Shown here: positions 1 to 15,500 of the stretch, piece by piece
Numbering within the stretch: the first letter of the stretch is position 1
Layout: the number at the start of each line of letters is the position of its first letter
Assembly: GCA_039566865.1 (NCBI GenBank)
Contig: CM076958.1
Location: 4,092,001 to 4,156,000 of the forward strand
Length of the DNA stretch: 64,000 nt
Source: Aurelia coerulea
Lineage: Eukaryota > Cnidaria > Scyphozoa > Semaeostomeae > Ulmaridae
Direction of reading: 5' to 3'
The notes under the pieces: generated by a model
What the model saw: the letters and a program-made list of their open reading frames with translations, nothing else
Told to the model about the DNA's origin: nothing
The model's database searches: none
Position numbers and translations under genes: made by a program

Positions 1-425
1 GTGAAGTAAGACTAGTAGGACGAGAGTTAAAGGACGAGTAGATTTGAAAGATCGAGATCGAATAGTACAAAGGAACAGTAGTGACGCAACAGGAATAAAT
101 AGTAAAAGCAGGAGCTTACAAAATTGAAAAATAATAGCAAAATAGGGCAATAGTAGAAAAAAAGTGCAAAGCTACGAGAAGAAGAATGCATGGTAAAAGG
201 CTAAATTAGAAATGCAGCCTCGTACCATCACAGTGCTGGGAACAAATATGACAAAATACCATGGGTACGATGTCTTTAGATAGCTACCATGATTTAAAAA
301 TCCAAGTTTTCGATCTTTCGAGCCTATCGAATCACATTCAAGAACTTGCTTCTCGAATACAAAACTGCCATTCTGAGAAACATGAGCAAAAATCAATTTC
401 ATAATCGAGTTTGATCTCTGTATAC
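1..425. other. Intron or 3' part of the RGS22-like gene, nothing else recognised
   Basis: No exon continuing the RGS22-like frame was found here. A piece near 383 has an acceptor-like site, but its required frame stops after about 15 codons. Confidence 0.3.
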
Positions 426-503
426 CTTTTCAAAGCCGATAAAAAAGGATATCCACAATCCTTTTCAGCGCCAAGGGCAAGCAATAATTCATCTTCTTCA
501 AGA
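426..503 (-). CDS. RGS22: RGS22-like exon, start of a probable second RGS domain
   Basis: A 78-nt exon with acceptor TTCCCTTAG and donor GTATAC. It starts and ends in phase 2, matching the exon at 2291-2506. It reads SLEEDELLLALGAEKDCGYP, followed by FLSALKR, like the opening of the second RGS domain in vertebrate RGS22. The next exon was not found inside the window. Confidence 0.55.
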
Positions 504-3500
504 CTAAGGGAAAAAGTTAACGTATCAAAAGAGCGCATAGCATGTCATGTAAAAAACCGTGTTGCTACAAAAAAACAACAGAAAATGTGTGAAAATTTAA
601 AAATGGTTGGTAAAATATAAATTTTCACAAATTTGCTGTTGTTTTTTCTTCGTGTTGCGGTGATTCCGCCTGCAAAGTTATTTACTCATTCGTCACCGCA
701 AGCATCTTCGGATCCGACGATCAACGCTGGTATCGTTGCCTTTCCTTTTTCGAATTATTTTGCTACAAAAATAGCATGAAAGTATTATAAAAATTGAACT
801 GTATTATCAAGTCATGTGCCACGTAACATAAATTGCTGTATAAGCTGGAATATTTTGAAACAGATATTTGAGAGGCATCCTTATGTGCTTTTTAGCACAA
901 CAGACGAGCCTCTTAACTGCTCATCGAGCAAAAATTTAAAGAACCGGGTGAACCAGAAAGAAGTTCCCACTTTTGAAATTCATAGCATCAGGAGTACTGG
1001 ATGGATTGGAATGAATCAATATTTCCTTCACAGCCAAAAGATCGAAGTATTTTTGTGATTTTTCTCGCCTTCTTACTAGGACTGGAAAAATTGGTAAATT
1101 CAAGTTTACAAAAACTCGGTGGTTGCAAAATTACTGAAAAATTCCTAAAATATTTGATTAAATTGTAAGACTCCTCGCTCAAAACGACAGAGAAAATGCA
1201 ACTTTGCATGGGCGAGAGCTATCGTATGCACATTTATTGCCATGGGATTGAAAATCTTTAGTATCTGTTTGAGAATCTATGTCTTATAACTCTTGAGAGA
1301 AGTGAAACGCCCGTGAGTATTGCTCTGTGCGAGGAGAGTCCTAACGATTTGATCAAGTGTTTTAGGCCCCTTTTCAGTAATTTGGCCACCATGACATTTT
1401 TGTAAAGTTGAATTTACCAAAATTTGCAGTGCTCCTAGGAAGACGAGAAAAATCACTGAAATACCTATATGCTGTTTTTGTTGCTTTACATTTCTCAATT
1501 CCATTGCTACAACAGCTGACATAAAATACTGAATATATACAAGATCAAAAAATCAAAATCATATTCAACAATTAGACTTGTTTATGATATTTTTAAAATC
1601 AACTTTCTAAATACATCAAACACATTCGTAAGCACTGAATTTGAAAACTGGGTTACTCCCTTTTGCTACTATAAGTTTAAAGGTTTCAGAACGCTCAGAG
1701 GATTTTATCTCATCGAGGAAACCATTTCATCTTTGAAGTCCTACTGACTTTGGACTGTCAAAACTGACAAGTAACTTAAATTATGGCCTAATGAAATTTT
1801 AAATCATTTGGTTTTTAGACGAATATTGTGAAGATGAAAATGTTCCGCAAGAAATGTGGATTGCGTTTCACCAACATTTGTAGATTTCGATGGAAACTGC
1901 TTTAGCTTTGAACGTGAAACTTGCATAATCATTTCATTGCAGAAAATTGTTGGGTTTGAAGTTAAAGGGTCTGTTTCATCCAGCATGCCTTGCACGTGCC
2001 GTCTCTTAGTTGGCCTTTGTTGTCGCCATTTTCATGGCCCTTGAAAATGGTGGCAGCAATGGCCTACCAAGAGATGGCATGTGCAAGGAATGCTGGATGA
2101 AACAGACCCTTTAAATGAAATTATTCTTTGAAGGATTTTCCAAGTTATTGCAATGTGATTGGAAACTAGATAGACTTTGGGCTAGATATGCTTTGAACAC
2201 GTACTAGGCAACGTGACTCCATTAACTCAATTGATGCACAAAATATCTGGTGAAACCTAGACAGGCAATTATTAAAGAGTAGAGACAAACCTTTGGTCTG
2301 GCAAGCCAAAAGCAACCTTTTTCATGTACCCCGATTTGACTCGGTTACTTCCTCTGAATTTGTACAACGAAGTGAACGAATGATCCCGAGTTTCTTCTGC
2401 TAGCATGTGGCCAAATGTCGGTAATGTCCTCACAACAGAGAGTGATGGAAAGAAGCTCATTGAAGAAACAAGACGATTTGAAATTTCACTGCCCTTATTC
2501 GGTGTCCTGAAAAGAAAAGAATCCTTACAGTGCTGAGATATTCCATCCAGTCAACCAGGGCCGAACAACACGAAGGTCCAAGTTCAAATTGGAATATCCT
2601 TTTCGCAAAAGTATTGCAGGACAAAAATGTTTATCTTAGCTAGGGCCAAAAATATGGAACAGTCTTCCATCTGAGTTGAAGTCAACAAACAATATTAATG
2701 CATTTAAACATAAGATCAAAGAACTTTTTTCCGAAATAAACAGAGAGAGGAAGATGACATATACAGGGTGTCCCAAAAAAATGTCCGACTTCTAAATTTG
2801 AATACATCCGAGACTAATTGATGTATATAAACAATTTGCACATTTTTTGAAAGCTGAAACATATAATTTTCTGCTAAGTCTATTGCTGTTTCAATTTGGG
2901 TATTTTCAGGAAACCAGTGGGCTCCTTAAAATTGACGCTAATATCTAAGTGTTTTTCACTCATTTCTCTACTATTCTCCAATGTTATTCTCATTTCTGAA
3001 TAGACTGCCTAGATAGTCCAGAAAAAAAGTTAAAGCATTCGTAAAAACCTAAGAACGTAATTTACTAAATAGCAAAATTTCGAAATCTTAAATATTGCAA
3101 GACGGGAGGAAGCCTAAAACTTAGTTATGAAGAAGACAGTCTTCCTAGCCCATTCCGCTTTAACATTGAATGCATTTCGGACAGTTGGGCAGTTTCTTTG
3201 ATGGAATTTGCAAAGTTATTGAATGCTTCCTTCAAAATCAAGCAGTGATCTTCTTTTCTTCAACTCTGTACATGTCGAGGTCAATATTGATCGCTGCATC
3301 GCTGCATTATCTGGGGGTAACATACCTCCTTACCAGTGGTAACAATTAAATTTCTGGTAATCTTAGTAACTCGGATTCAAAGAAAGAATCCTGAAGCCTT
3401 CCTTTCCACAAAGAATAGGGCTAGCTTGGTTTTCCAACAGCAAATATTACTGTAAACAACAGTAGACAATAGTAGAGCAAAGGTCAAGAAAACATGTAAA

Positions 3501-6500
3501 AATTTGCCAAAACTTTGAGAACCCCCTGGTTTCTTTGTAGCTGTCAAATTTGAAGTGCAATAGGCTCAAAAGAACATTACATATCTCAGCTCTCAATTAA
3601 TACCAGAATGGCTCATTTGTATAAAATATTTCCTGATTTATTCAAATTTAAAAGTCGGACACCCTGCATGTTTTCTACTAAGACCCTGCATCATCTCTCC
3701 GGTTCATGGTTTCGTCTTACGGACCATGTTTTTTCCTTTTGTTATGTTCCTTTTGTTACGTTGTACCGGCATCTCTAAGGGGACCATTATGGAAATAAAG
3801 TCAGCTTGACCTTTTAATGCTATCCCTGCCACTGTAATTAGGGGTGTTTTTCTTTACATGTTTAACCTTATATATTGTATTGTATCTATTTCCATATTAT
3901 AAACTTATGGTAAATGATACATACATACATACATACATACAAATACATAATATCAATCTCAGTATTTTTATAAAAAATTCAATTCAGTTTGTCAGTCACA
4001 CTCTGATGATATTAATAACTTGAAAGGCCTTAGTGTGCTAAAAAGCATCAAGTTTTTGTCTCTTTCTCGTTCGTCCTTCAGCCGCACTTATAGTATCCAT
4101 TTTATTGTTTCTTCGTTGCCAATATACAAATACATACATACACATAGCTGTCTTGACTATTGGCTCAACTTTACATTATTTTAAAGTAAAGCACAACATC
4201 AGAAGATAATTCTCGCAATTTCATAAATCATGATATTTAGCACACATTTCTATTTTGAAAAATGGCGCATGACCCAAAAAATTGAATTTTTTGAAAAATC
4301 ATCAAAATTTGATTACGTTCCCGATCTCATAAATATCTTTATAGCGCATTCGTGTCCAGATTTAAACTAATTTTATAGATATTGCAAACTCTTTTTGCAA
4401 TTTCACACTTGTGAGAATTCCAGTTTTTTTTAGAGCTATTGGCTTTTAATGCATATTCTAATCAAACTGCAGAGGTTAGTCGTAGAATTTCATTTTTGAT
4501 CCACAAAATAACTCAGTTTGCTCGTCGCCGTCTATGACTAAGCTCTTTCATCATCTAGGACTCAACATTTCATATGAAATTGCACAGCGATGGCTTTTCC
4601 GTGAAAAGTTACGATTTCGTGCAAAACTAAAACGTTAAAAGAATCAAATTGTTTTGCCATGCAAAGCAATAAAAACTAACTTCACTAACTAATAAAAATA
4701 CTCTTCGCCATTTTGAGGAATATAAATATTGAATATTCCAAATGCCGTTTTCCCCCTATTCACAAAGTTTTTCATGCTACTTGTTTATCAAATCCCTTGA
4801 AGATACTCACATTCTATTTTGTACTTCTATGTGAACTAAAAATCTTGGAAGCCAATAAGTTGTCAGGCGTCTAAGAATATCGATTTGTGCTCTCAGAAAT
4901 AAGCCTTCTGAATAACCATCGTTCTGCAGTGCTCTCTTTATTTGCTCCTTGAAGGAAGAAATTTGTCGATTAGTTACGACAAACCAGTTCAAGAGAACTT
5001 CAAAAGAAATCCTCAAGTTCGTTTAAAATCAGATGTCACCTGAGATTTGCGATAACGCAAAATTCCTTTGCAAGACATTTCTATTGTTGTTATTCGCGGG
5101 CATTTGCAAGTGACATCTAATTTGAGACAGACAATAATATGCTAAATAGACTTGCCCCAAGTCTATTCAATGGACTATCAGCATTAAAAGAATATGATTC
5201 CCGCAGCAGTAATTATATTCTTTAATGCTGATAGTCCACTGAATAGACTTGGAGCAAGTCTGTATGCTAAAGAACATACTGCAGTTCATGTTACGTTAAT
5301 TTTGCGATTTGCAGAGACTACTTCTTATATTTGAAAACAAAAATTCCTCTTAGATATATTAAAGGCACATAGAATGAACAAGAATTTTTTCTATGTTTCT
5401 ACGTAGCATCCGAAGGCAGGTTGTAGGAGACCGAGAAGCTGAGCTTGACGAAGCAGTACCCAGGTTCTTTCTCCCGATGTAACCATACCTCGTAATTCCT
5501 TTTCCCTGAAATTACAGAGTGGTGGCGACTCTCGTCACTCTAAGTAGCAGGATCGGCAGGGCAGGGACTTGAATCATCAACCCTCAGATTGGCAGTCAAG
5601 CGTGCTACCACTGAGCCATAAACAAGGGTGGGGAGGACTTGGTAAAAACTGGAGATGGACCAGGTAAATGTTCCGCAAATATGATCATTTCGATTGATGT
5701 TCCGTAAAATATATCAAATATTAAAGAGATTAGGGATAGGTAATTACTGAAAATCCTATGAATAGACCAAAGAGAACGCTTACACATCTATTCTTACACA
5801 ATGATACGCAATTTAGCGGCAAGTGCCAAGGTTATCAAATGCAATAGGCTATTTTCATAATTTGGCCCGTGCCAGCATTAACGATCGAGCCAGCTTTGCT
5901 CTTGAAATGAACTTTCAAGAAGATACATACCTGTGCATCTTGAGTCAAATGATGTTTATATTTGTCTTGCATAACCCTGAAACAGTCAATACCGCAATTA
6001 TAAAATAAACAAAAGAACATATGCGAATGGGACTGGATGTTTGGTAACAACAAGCGAGCCTTGCACCTAAAGATAAACAAGTAAATAAAGTAAAATATAA
6101 GCACTTTCATGCGAATTGAAAGAAGCACGACGTTTCGAGCATAGCTCGTTATAAAGCTATGCTTGGCTTGATAACGGGCTATGCTCGAAACGTCGTGCTT
6201 ATTTCAATTCGCATCAAAGTGCTTTTACTTTATTTACTTGTTTATCATTGTACAATTGCACTACACGCAACAAGAAGATTTTTTGCACATAAACACACTA
6301 CATTTGTCCCATTTTTCCTTAAACAGCTTCTCCCTCTATTAATTCATAGACTCTGAAAGTATTCTGTATCGCTCCTCGTTATTTGATTTGCCAAAACTGT
6401 GAACTTACCAAATGCTAATTCAACAATCCAAGACAACAGTGCAAAACTTCACCCGTCTAAAACAATAACACTTTAGAACCCTGGCCCAATGCGCAAACAA

Positions 6501-9500
6501 TGTTTGCCAAACATTTGACATTTGATTGAAAAGTATGTTTTCCAGTTTTGTCATGTCCCAGAAGTTTCTTAAGAAGCAGAATTAAGCAGAATTTGTTATT
6601 CAATGTGTTTAAAAAATTCCAAAATATAAAACGCTTGCCAATAGGAAAGATGTTTTGCAAGTCATGCAATGTTTGCGATGTGGCTAAACTGCCAATCATT
6701 TGACGACGGTTTTAGAGCACATCTCGAGCTACTTGCTGAAACACATTGCAGTAGATTTCTCCATTCCTTTCTGTTTTGCATCTTTTTTATCAATTCTTTC
6801 TCTGATGCGGCATCGTCCCTTTAGACTACTGATAATGTTTATGCCCGTCAAATTTACTGGCGAGTAATCATGGCATCGTCCCTTTAGACTATTGACAATG
6901 TTTATGCCCGTCAAATTTACTGGCGAGTAATCATGGCATATATATCATAGAGAATACGTCTGGAAGAAATGACTTGTAATTTTTTCAAGGTTAGCAAAGC
7001 ATACCCTTTTCCTTTAGCTAGAAATTAAAAACTACCTGAAAAGCCTGATGCCAAATTCCCGTCGCTGTTCAGGAGCCTCCTCCCAACCAACAACCTGATC
7101 TTTATAATATTCAGCGTCCAACCAAAATTTTAGCAGATGGTAGCCAGTGGTTTGTTGAAGAAATTCTTCAAATTTTGCCATTCCCTGGATCTGAAATATG
7201 ATGGGACTAAAATGTAGAATATGTAGCCTTTATGTGCACAGTAAAACGGATAGTTACGATTAGAAAGGATGACACGAACTAAGACAACTAAAATACATAC
7301 CATAAATATTTGAATAAATGCGTTTTCTCAATGAAATGTTCCACGAATGTTTATCTTTCTTAGCTGAGGATGGGACAAACTCGAATTTTCTATTGATGAT
7401 GAATTTTGTGAGCCAAATTACATGGACCAATGGACTTGCCCAATCAATAACTGTCATGGCCTAGTCATATTCTATGCTGGAAGTTCCATCAATTATAATG
7501 AAAATAATATTGGCATTTCTTGGGTCAACAACTACTGTTCGTTTCAACATGATCTTTGTTAAAATCTTGCGATAGAAATTAATGATATAGTGCATCGGAA
7601 TTTCCAAAATTTTGTTCTTCGATGTCAAAAGATTCATTTGACGGAAAATATCGTAAGCTAAAAAAAGGAATATAAATCGTAGTATCTGCGGAGGAGATAG
7701 CAATCTTGCGTATTCAAAGAGAAATATCAATTTGACGTCACAATAACGGATACCATTATAAGAGCAGTGTAAAATTTCAAATTTTGAGATGCAACTTTTC
7801 AGCGTATCGAAAGGATGTGCTTCCCAGCAGCACAGAAGCATTCAAACATCTTTACTGCTGTGATGCCTAAATAGTTGAATAATCGATAATTCTATAGTCA
7901 TCATGGTAGTAAATACGAGAAGATTTTACGGCTTACTCAGCCGAAGTCATTTACGGCTTACTCAGCCGAAGTCATTTACAATTTGAAGAGCTCGGTTGAC
8001 TCGTATATTAAACGTACGTTTAGCAGAATCAAGGCTAAAGAAACGGCAGAACATGTTGAAAGAAGGGCTGCTACTACGATGGGAGCTACAACTGTTTCGC
8101 GAGGTAAGCATTTGATAAATTTCAATGAACATGCAGAGGCCGACAATGTGTGTAGGGGAATGCGGTTCCAGGAAATTTTGGCAAGAATTCTGGCCTGCAG
8201 GAAATTTGCTTCAAAAAGGCTGGATTTTCATGCTGCCATCAAAACACAAACTTAATTGCTGCAGTAGCTTTAATAATGTAGAATCTTGACGAATAAGTTG
8301 TATTTAAAATTCGAAAACAGATTGGTCGTTATAAGTAATAGATTTCGTCAAGGACAACCTATCATCGAATTGTTCAGTTGCTTTTCGTGCACAGTGCTTT
8401 TCGTTTCAAGGGAAGAAGTTTTAATCTTGTTCGATCGAAACATCCACACAGTTTGAAACCTATGCTCCGAGACACCGAAAAAAGGTTCAACCAAAATTAA
8501 TGTCGAGAAAAATTTGAAGCGTTACTCACCGATCCAATGGATTCTTCCTTTAACTCCTGCAACGTCAGCTTTCTCTTTATTGAAATACTCTTGACCTCGG
8601 TCTCAGTACAACTTCCATCATTATCCTCGTTATCAAATGCAAGTACACTCAGCCTCCTTTCTACCTCGCCGATATATAGATTTGTAAGCTCAGCCTCGAT
8701 GTCATCATTGACGTCAATTTCAATTGACGATCGACGGCTGTTGCCAGCAGTGGAAGCTCGAACGGTTTTAAATGGAGATTCATTTGCGTCATCTGTAAAA
8801 ACACATACATTACTGTAAAAGTCTGTTATTTCGACACCAAACAAACCGACCCTTCTGATCAAACTTTGGCCATAAATTGGGGGAGGGGGAGGTTATAAAC
8901 AATTAAATGGTGAAGTATAAAGAGAGAATTAAGAGGATTTTCAGACAACTGGTATCAACATTAATGTAACGGATAGACCAGACGCTGACCAGCTGGCAAT
9001 TCAATTTTCGCATCTTGATAGATTCCTCGAACCTGGACCTCAGAAGGACCTCTGGGTTGTTCATGTTGCTCGTCAAACCTTAAAGCGCCAATCACAATGG
9101 CGAATCGTGTGCTCTCAGGCAGTCCCTCTCTTACGACTATTATTGGAACAATTTAAATTTAATTGTAAGTGCCATACATAGTGGGAACTCGCTGACTCTA
9201 AGTCCTTTCTCACTATGGATGGCACGTAGTTAATTAGCCTTGTTGTTTTTGAAAATAGTTTTTTTAAATGAATAAAGAAAAAGAAAATTCGCATAATTTT
9301 TTCTGTGATTCAAAGTTGCAGGCGGTTGGAAAATTCCATTGACTGGAAACTGGCTTTTACAAAGGCATGTTTGCTTGCACAATGATTGAGTTAGCCATAT
9401 ATACTTATTAGCCATATATACTGAGTTAGCCATATAGGCCATTTCAGGCTAACCTTTGCGACCTACTTTGTTTACATGCAGGAGTTTACCACTCAGCCAT

Positions 9501-12500
9501 GAAAATCCCTTTGTTTGCAATGGCTAATCGCTTTGTACCTCTGTGTCAATCAAAGGCAATGAATGATGAATACTATTGATACAAAATCTGCCCTTTTGTT
9601 CGTTGGGGCGAACGAGGGGCCTTTGAAATCGGTAAGCTTTGTGAATACATCCTTTTGTGGTCTCTGTCTTGTTGCCATTTTAACGGCCCACTAAAAGGGC
9701 TGACAACAAAGAGAAGGGGATGACGTGTCCAAAGCATGCCGGTTGCAAAAGCCCCATTTAAAGACCATGTGCTGCCCATCATCCTTTGCATGTGTGCGAA
9801 CCATCAAAACATCATATTGGCTGCAAACAACATATCTTCAACACACAATAGTGGGAACGTGAATAAAGACAGAAAGCAAAACTTTCCTTTTCCGTCAACT
9901 ACTTTCAGGAATGTCTCTTGTTCGAAAGCGATGGCATGTTGGCAACGTTCATTTGAAGATTAAAAATATAGTGCAATAGAGCCTCGCGATTGCTACGCCA
10001 GATCACTTTGATACTGTATGAAAACCACTTTGAGACTGCAAAGAATCATGAGGAGCACAGGATCTTTTAAGTACAAACATACTAGACTCAATACATTTCG
10101 TAGTTTCCCTTTTTGATTCAACTGATACTGCTACAACTAAGACTCACTTCCCTAAGCTTCCGGAAACGGATTATATCGCCTATACATAAGTCGATAGCTA
10201 TATGGCTTATACAATTGGGACTAAATCATCTGCTATTTCTCTCAAAATCATCGAACCATAAAACTAGCTATCGGTACTGAGATGAATGTTTTTTCGAGCC
10301 ATAATTGCAAAAACGTCTTTCATAAGCCATATTCTGATTAGCACAAACGGGCGACAATTGAGATGTTTGTCCGGTTTCACAGCTCTAGGGAAATATAGGC
10401 CCTCACTGGAGCGACCACAACAACATCAATGAATAAATGAGATTAGCGTAAATTTAGGGTCCTTGCGGTGACGTAAGGATACAAACATACCTTGAAGATA
10501 GTTAGCAACTGCAGATTTCACCCTTTCATTATAAAGTGCAATATTAGGTAGAGATGTTGCACGGCTGTATACAAATCTATTTTCATCAGCTGCTAAAGGC
10601 CAGGATTTTACGCTTCCAGCACTTAACGACCGAGAAAGGCTTTCTCGGTGCATGTCCTCCTGTTTTTCTTCAACGATTTGCTCAGGCTCCTCCAAGGCAA
10701 AGGCATCAATGGGCATTGCCGATGTGTGGCGATAGTCTTTGTCGTACAGAAGATATTTGCATAGTTTGTATTCCAAGAAATTCTTTGACCTAAACAAATA
10801 TAAAAACACGTACCTTTGACATTGCAAGCATTTTAGGCTCGGTCAGCAAGGGATCCCCAAGGGATCAAGCTTAGAGCCCCATTGATAGGTAATTCAGTCC
10901 TATAAACTGTTTTGCGTATTGTAAAAGTTCTCCTAAACCCCCGGGGGGGCTTATTTAATTTTTGAGACCCCAGAGAGAGGGGGGCCTAAAGAGAGGGGGC
11001 TTATTAGAGAAGGATGGCTTATTCACAAAGTCAAATAACAAGGATATAAAAGATAATTTTTACAACGGGCATTTCATTCCCAAAAAATCTCCTACACCCT
11101 TGGCAAAATCCTTTTGTTTTCAAAAAGAATCCATCAAAAATCCGTAAAAATCCTTTTGTTCTGAAAAAATCTTGTACGTTCTTTCGAATGAGTGAAATGC
11201 CCCTTGGTTTTTTATTTCTTTTGTCTCACATTTTGCGGAATCAATATACAATTTCACAACTCAGATACACACATTATACATGATTTTCAAATTGTTGGCT
11301 TAGAAGGGAGTGGCTTATCTGAAAGGGGGCTAAATAGAGCTTCTACGTTAGTTCAAATGTTTAATGCTCATGTTCTATAAATCAAGTACCCGGTGGGGAA
11401 TGGGGCACACAAAATTTAAGGAATTTGAAAATTTGAAGTACCTGCAAAGCTGCAACACTGGGTTGTACTGAATCAAATTCTGCTCGATGGGTTATAACTG
11501 TTTAAGAATTGATACAAACGCTTACGACTTAATAAGAGCCACTACGTGTCCAACTTAATATGAGCCACTTAACATGTCGTTGCTGTTCTCTCACCCAGGG
11601 CACCTATTGTTTAGCATCACTCTCCTATGCTGGCCTGACATCTAATGTGAAACAGATTCCAGTACTTATCAGTATTATCAGTATTTAATCGCATGTGTAG
11701 CATCTTGTAGTCGTTTATTTAAGTTTTATCTACAGAGTGTCCCAAAAAAATTATGCCCCGTTTGCCTAAAGATTGCAACAAAAGGGCAAAAGGTTTTCGC
11801 CAAACTTTTATATTAGGTTGCTCTTCATATGTTCAAAGAAAGTTTGCTGCCATCCCCGTGAAAATCCGTTGAAAATAATGGATCTATGACCTTCAGAAGA
11901 GTGAAGACCAAATTTGCCTGATGACTGAAACCAGCGGTCGGCCATTTTGTCTTACTATTTTGCAGTGATAAGTATCTTCATGTGAGGTAAGAAATAATTT
12001 CTGTGAGGTAAGAAATAGTGGAACTCTCTGAGGATTATCGAAATTTTCACGAGAGCTATGACATTGGAGGCTACCGTTTCATTTTCAATCCATGCAGCTA
12101 TTTATCGCTGCAAAATAGTAAGCCAAATTGCCGACTGCTGGTTTCAGTCATAGGACAAATTTGGTCTCTTGAAGGTCATAGCTCCATCATTGTTCAACGG
12201 ATTTCTATGGGGATGGTAGTAAACTTTAATTGAACATCTGAAGAGAACCACCATGCAAAATTTTGGTGAGAATTTTTGCCCTTTTGTCGCAATCTTCAGA
12301 CAAACAGGTCACAATTTTTTTGAAACACCCTGTGTATTTGCATCCCAGGGGGGTACTTAGTATATTTGTCCGACGGGGCTGTGCCGTGCTGTGCCGTTTT
12401 TAAGGGTATCGTTTTCACAAATTTTTTCTAGCACAGGGTATCAAAATGAGGCAATTTTTCTAGAGCAGGTTGTCAAAACATGTCAAAGGGGAATATTCTG

Positions 12501-15500
12501 CTAGATCGCGTCGTAATTTCATGTTTTGAGTATACTTTTCACCAATTTTTTCTAGAACAGGTTATCATTTTGAGCAAAAAATTGTGGAGCAGGGTAAAAA
12601 AAATGTTTTTCTTGGGCACACCCCCGTACAAATTTAAGTCAAGTACCCCCCCCCGGGATTTGCATGTCTTTATGCTAATGACTACAGGGATGGTCATGTC
12701 TACCTGCGGTATCATCCCTCTATTGTTGTATACTAGTCATATAGTAATTAGAAAGTATAGTAGGATGAAGATGTTTTTTTTTTTTTTTTTTTTTTTTTTT
12801 CTATAAATTCAATGTTAAAAATTTACAATTTACGAATTACCTAAGATTACAAACAAGCTACCATACAATACTACAGAAACGATACCAAGGGGAGCAAAAG
12901 ATAATGACTACCCCAGGGCCATCACATGAAGGAGATTAACTAAAATACAACTAAATATATAAGAAGCCCCCTAGCTATTCAGAAAAGAATTAGAATTGAA
13001 CGATATTTTGCAAATGGAATTTTCGAATGTACGCAATAGTGATAGAAGCTTTATCGCCACTCAATCGAAAGTCGGATGAAGATGTAACCTGTATTGTACT
13101 ATTTTATATGAATATATATATATATAAGCCACTTACGGACTTCCATGAGATCTTATGACTTCAGAGGCAAATTCTTACTAATTCAAGAATGCTAAGTTAT
13201 GAAAGAACTGTACTAGGTAGAATTCATGAAACGACAATAGGCTGTTTTAGCAAGAAGTTGAGAAACAGAAGCAAAAATTGAAGCTCTTACTCTTACATGT
13301 TGTTTCAAACATTCTGAATAAAAGCTTTTAAACTAAGAAATGAGAGCTTTAAAAATGGGTACTCTGTTAACTATCTATGGCTGTGCTGTACAAGAAATCT
13401 TTGGCTGACCTCTGAATTGCTAAAGAAGCCTCTTCTATTGAAGTGGCCGAGAAAATCTTTTAATTTCTTGGATTGCACATTTAAAGGCGAAACTTGTGTT
13501 TGGTAAATTTTGCTTAAAATAGATTTGGTTGAATCGACATCATAGTCTATATCTATGAATGACAATTTCTTTGCTACAAAGAAAAGTATTGACCTGTTTG
13601 ATCTTTATGACTATGAACACAGGCAGCAGGGTAAATAGCTGTAGAATGAAAATTTAAATACTTGCCTTATATTATCAACAAGTCTTTTTCTTTGTTTTCT
13701 GTCTGCTCTACAATGCAAACAAATTTGCACAAACAAGCGATTTTAATGTCAACATGTGCAGCCTCAAGTTTCTTTGAATGGCCTTCTTGTAAAAGTGTAA
13801 CGAACTCCAAAGTTTTTTACATTTCACAAAATGGCTGCTCGAAGAAGTAAAGTTGTGGGGCTGCACATGTTGACATTAAAACCGCTTGTTTGTGCACATT
13901 TGTTTGCAGAGCAGACAGAAAACAAAGAAAAAGACATGTTGATAACATAGGGCAAGTATTTAAACTTTCATTCTACAGCTACTTATCCTGTTGCCTGTGG
14001 TCCCTGTGCTTTGAAGGTATCTTCATGAGTGGTAAAATAAAACTTTCAAATATGGGAAGGAAATTTTCTGCAGCATAACTTGGAAACTTTTTGGATAGGA
14101 AGCAGTGCTCCAATGCTCCCAAACTTTCTCAACCTCTGTTCTTATAATTGCTTCTCCTACAGCCTCCTACATACATAATTGCTTCTCCTATATAAGTTTG
14201 ATCTCAGTCAATCGTAACCCATCCTCACAAGTCACAGCAATGACAACACTGAAAAAACCAAAGAGAAATTCAGCATACCTGAGAAAGAATGGTAGCCTGT
14301 GAACTCTGCTCCATTTAATCAAAGTCTTGCTCTCTGTCACCGTGTCTGTTCTCTTCAAATTACCACGTCTTGCCTCGCCGCTTGTTTGTGGTAGTGACCA
14401 AAGCCTTTGTTGACTTGTATCCAGCATAAGTTGTGTATCACGATCAAATTGAATCTTCTTTGTAAATGCCTGGAACGAGGAATATATTCAGCTGTTTCAA
14501 ACTGATGTATTGGCCTTTGCCAAACTATAAAATCACAAAAGAAGGTTGCCTGGAGCAGAAAGCGGTGTTACCTGCAAGTATTATCCAATCATGAAATTGA
14601 CTGAACGCCTTGAAACAATTTGCCAAAGTTAATTAGTCACCTATAAACACAGGGTGCTGTCTCATTGAAGGAGGGTGCCAAGGCTCTCACAAATGGCCAG
14701 AGCTTGGCTGAAGCCACAGGCTAACGTGTTGGCCCTTCTTGTATTTTCTCACCAGTTTCGGCCAGCTCCAGCTGGCTCTAGCAATTCAATAGAGAAATTT
14801 GAAACTGTAAGATATCTTCTTAAGAACTGCTAGAACATATTTTGGTGTTGACATCTAGGCTATTCACCATTCTCCTCTCCTTGATTAGCATAAGCAGAGT
14901 CTTAATGGCTTTCAAGCCCCATAATAGCATGCATGTGCACAACTTGATACAGAATTTACCACTTGCATAAAATGTCAAAATGAGAAAGGTCTGCAAAAAG
15001 CTCCCAACAATTAACATCCAACAATACTAGGTGTTTGTTGTTGATTGAATATTGGGAGCATTTTGCAATGGCAAGGGCAAAGGTAACTCTGCTTTCCGCT
15101 CTAGTGCACAGCGAGATGCTGTTTCGCAAAACCACTCTCCTGAGAAAACAGTTAATTTCTCAAATATTATTTGGCCTATCGAAAAGCGGAAAAAAGGATG
15201 TTGCTCTGTATAATCTGGGCAATCGAAAGATTCATAAATAGCAATGTTTCCATCAACCCTGGTTTCGCAAATCCTAGTTCAAATCTTTTTATTAATTTCA
15301 GAAAACTGGATTTATCTCCAAAACTACACTCCAAAAATGTTCGATTTTGTTTTCGTTCCATCTATAGCTAGGTTGTTGATCTACAACTTTGCCAAGTCTG
15401 ATTATTTACCACAAGCATAAAATGTCAAAATGAGAAAGATCTGCAAAAGCTCCCAACAACTAACATCCAACAATACAAGGTGTTTGTTGTTGATTGAGCA

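Noticed and set aside
1277..1522. Minus-strand 81-codon frame as 3' exon of the RGS22-like gene
   Set aside because: It falls within the truncated MITE shared with 19064-19688, and no phase-compatible splice sites were found.
7260..7841. Two long minus-strand frames between RGS22-like exons
   Set aside because: The exon at 8530 ends in phase 0 and joins directly to 7190 in frame. Using these frames as exons breaks the reading frame, and no domain was recognised.
7983..8255. Plus-strand 90-codon frame (IKRTFSRIKAKETAEHVERR)
   Set aside because: It lies in an intron of the minus-strand gene, starts in a tandem duplication, and no domain or splice partner was seen.
13371..13574. Minus-strand open block with acceptor-like TTTCTTTGTAG, reading SKIYQTQVSPLNVQ and KDFLGHFNRRG, possible RGS22-like exon
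   Set aside because: The flanking exons (14279 and 10789) join perfectly in phase without it, the phase required here leads to an early stop, and no good donor was found.
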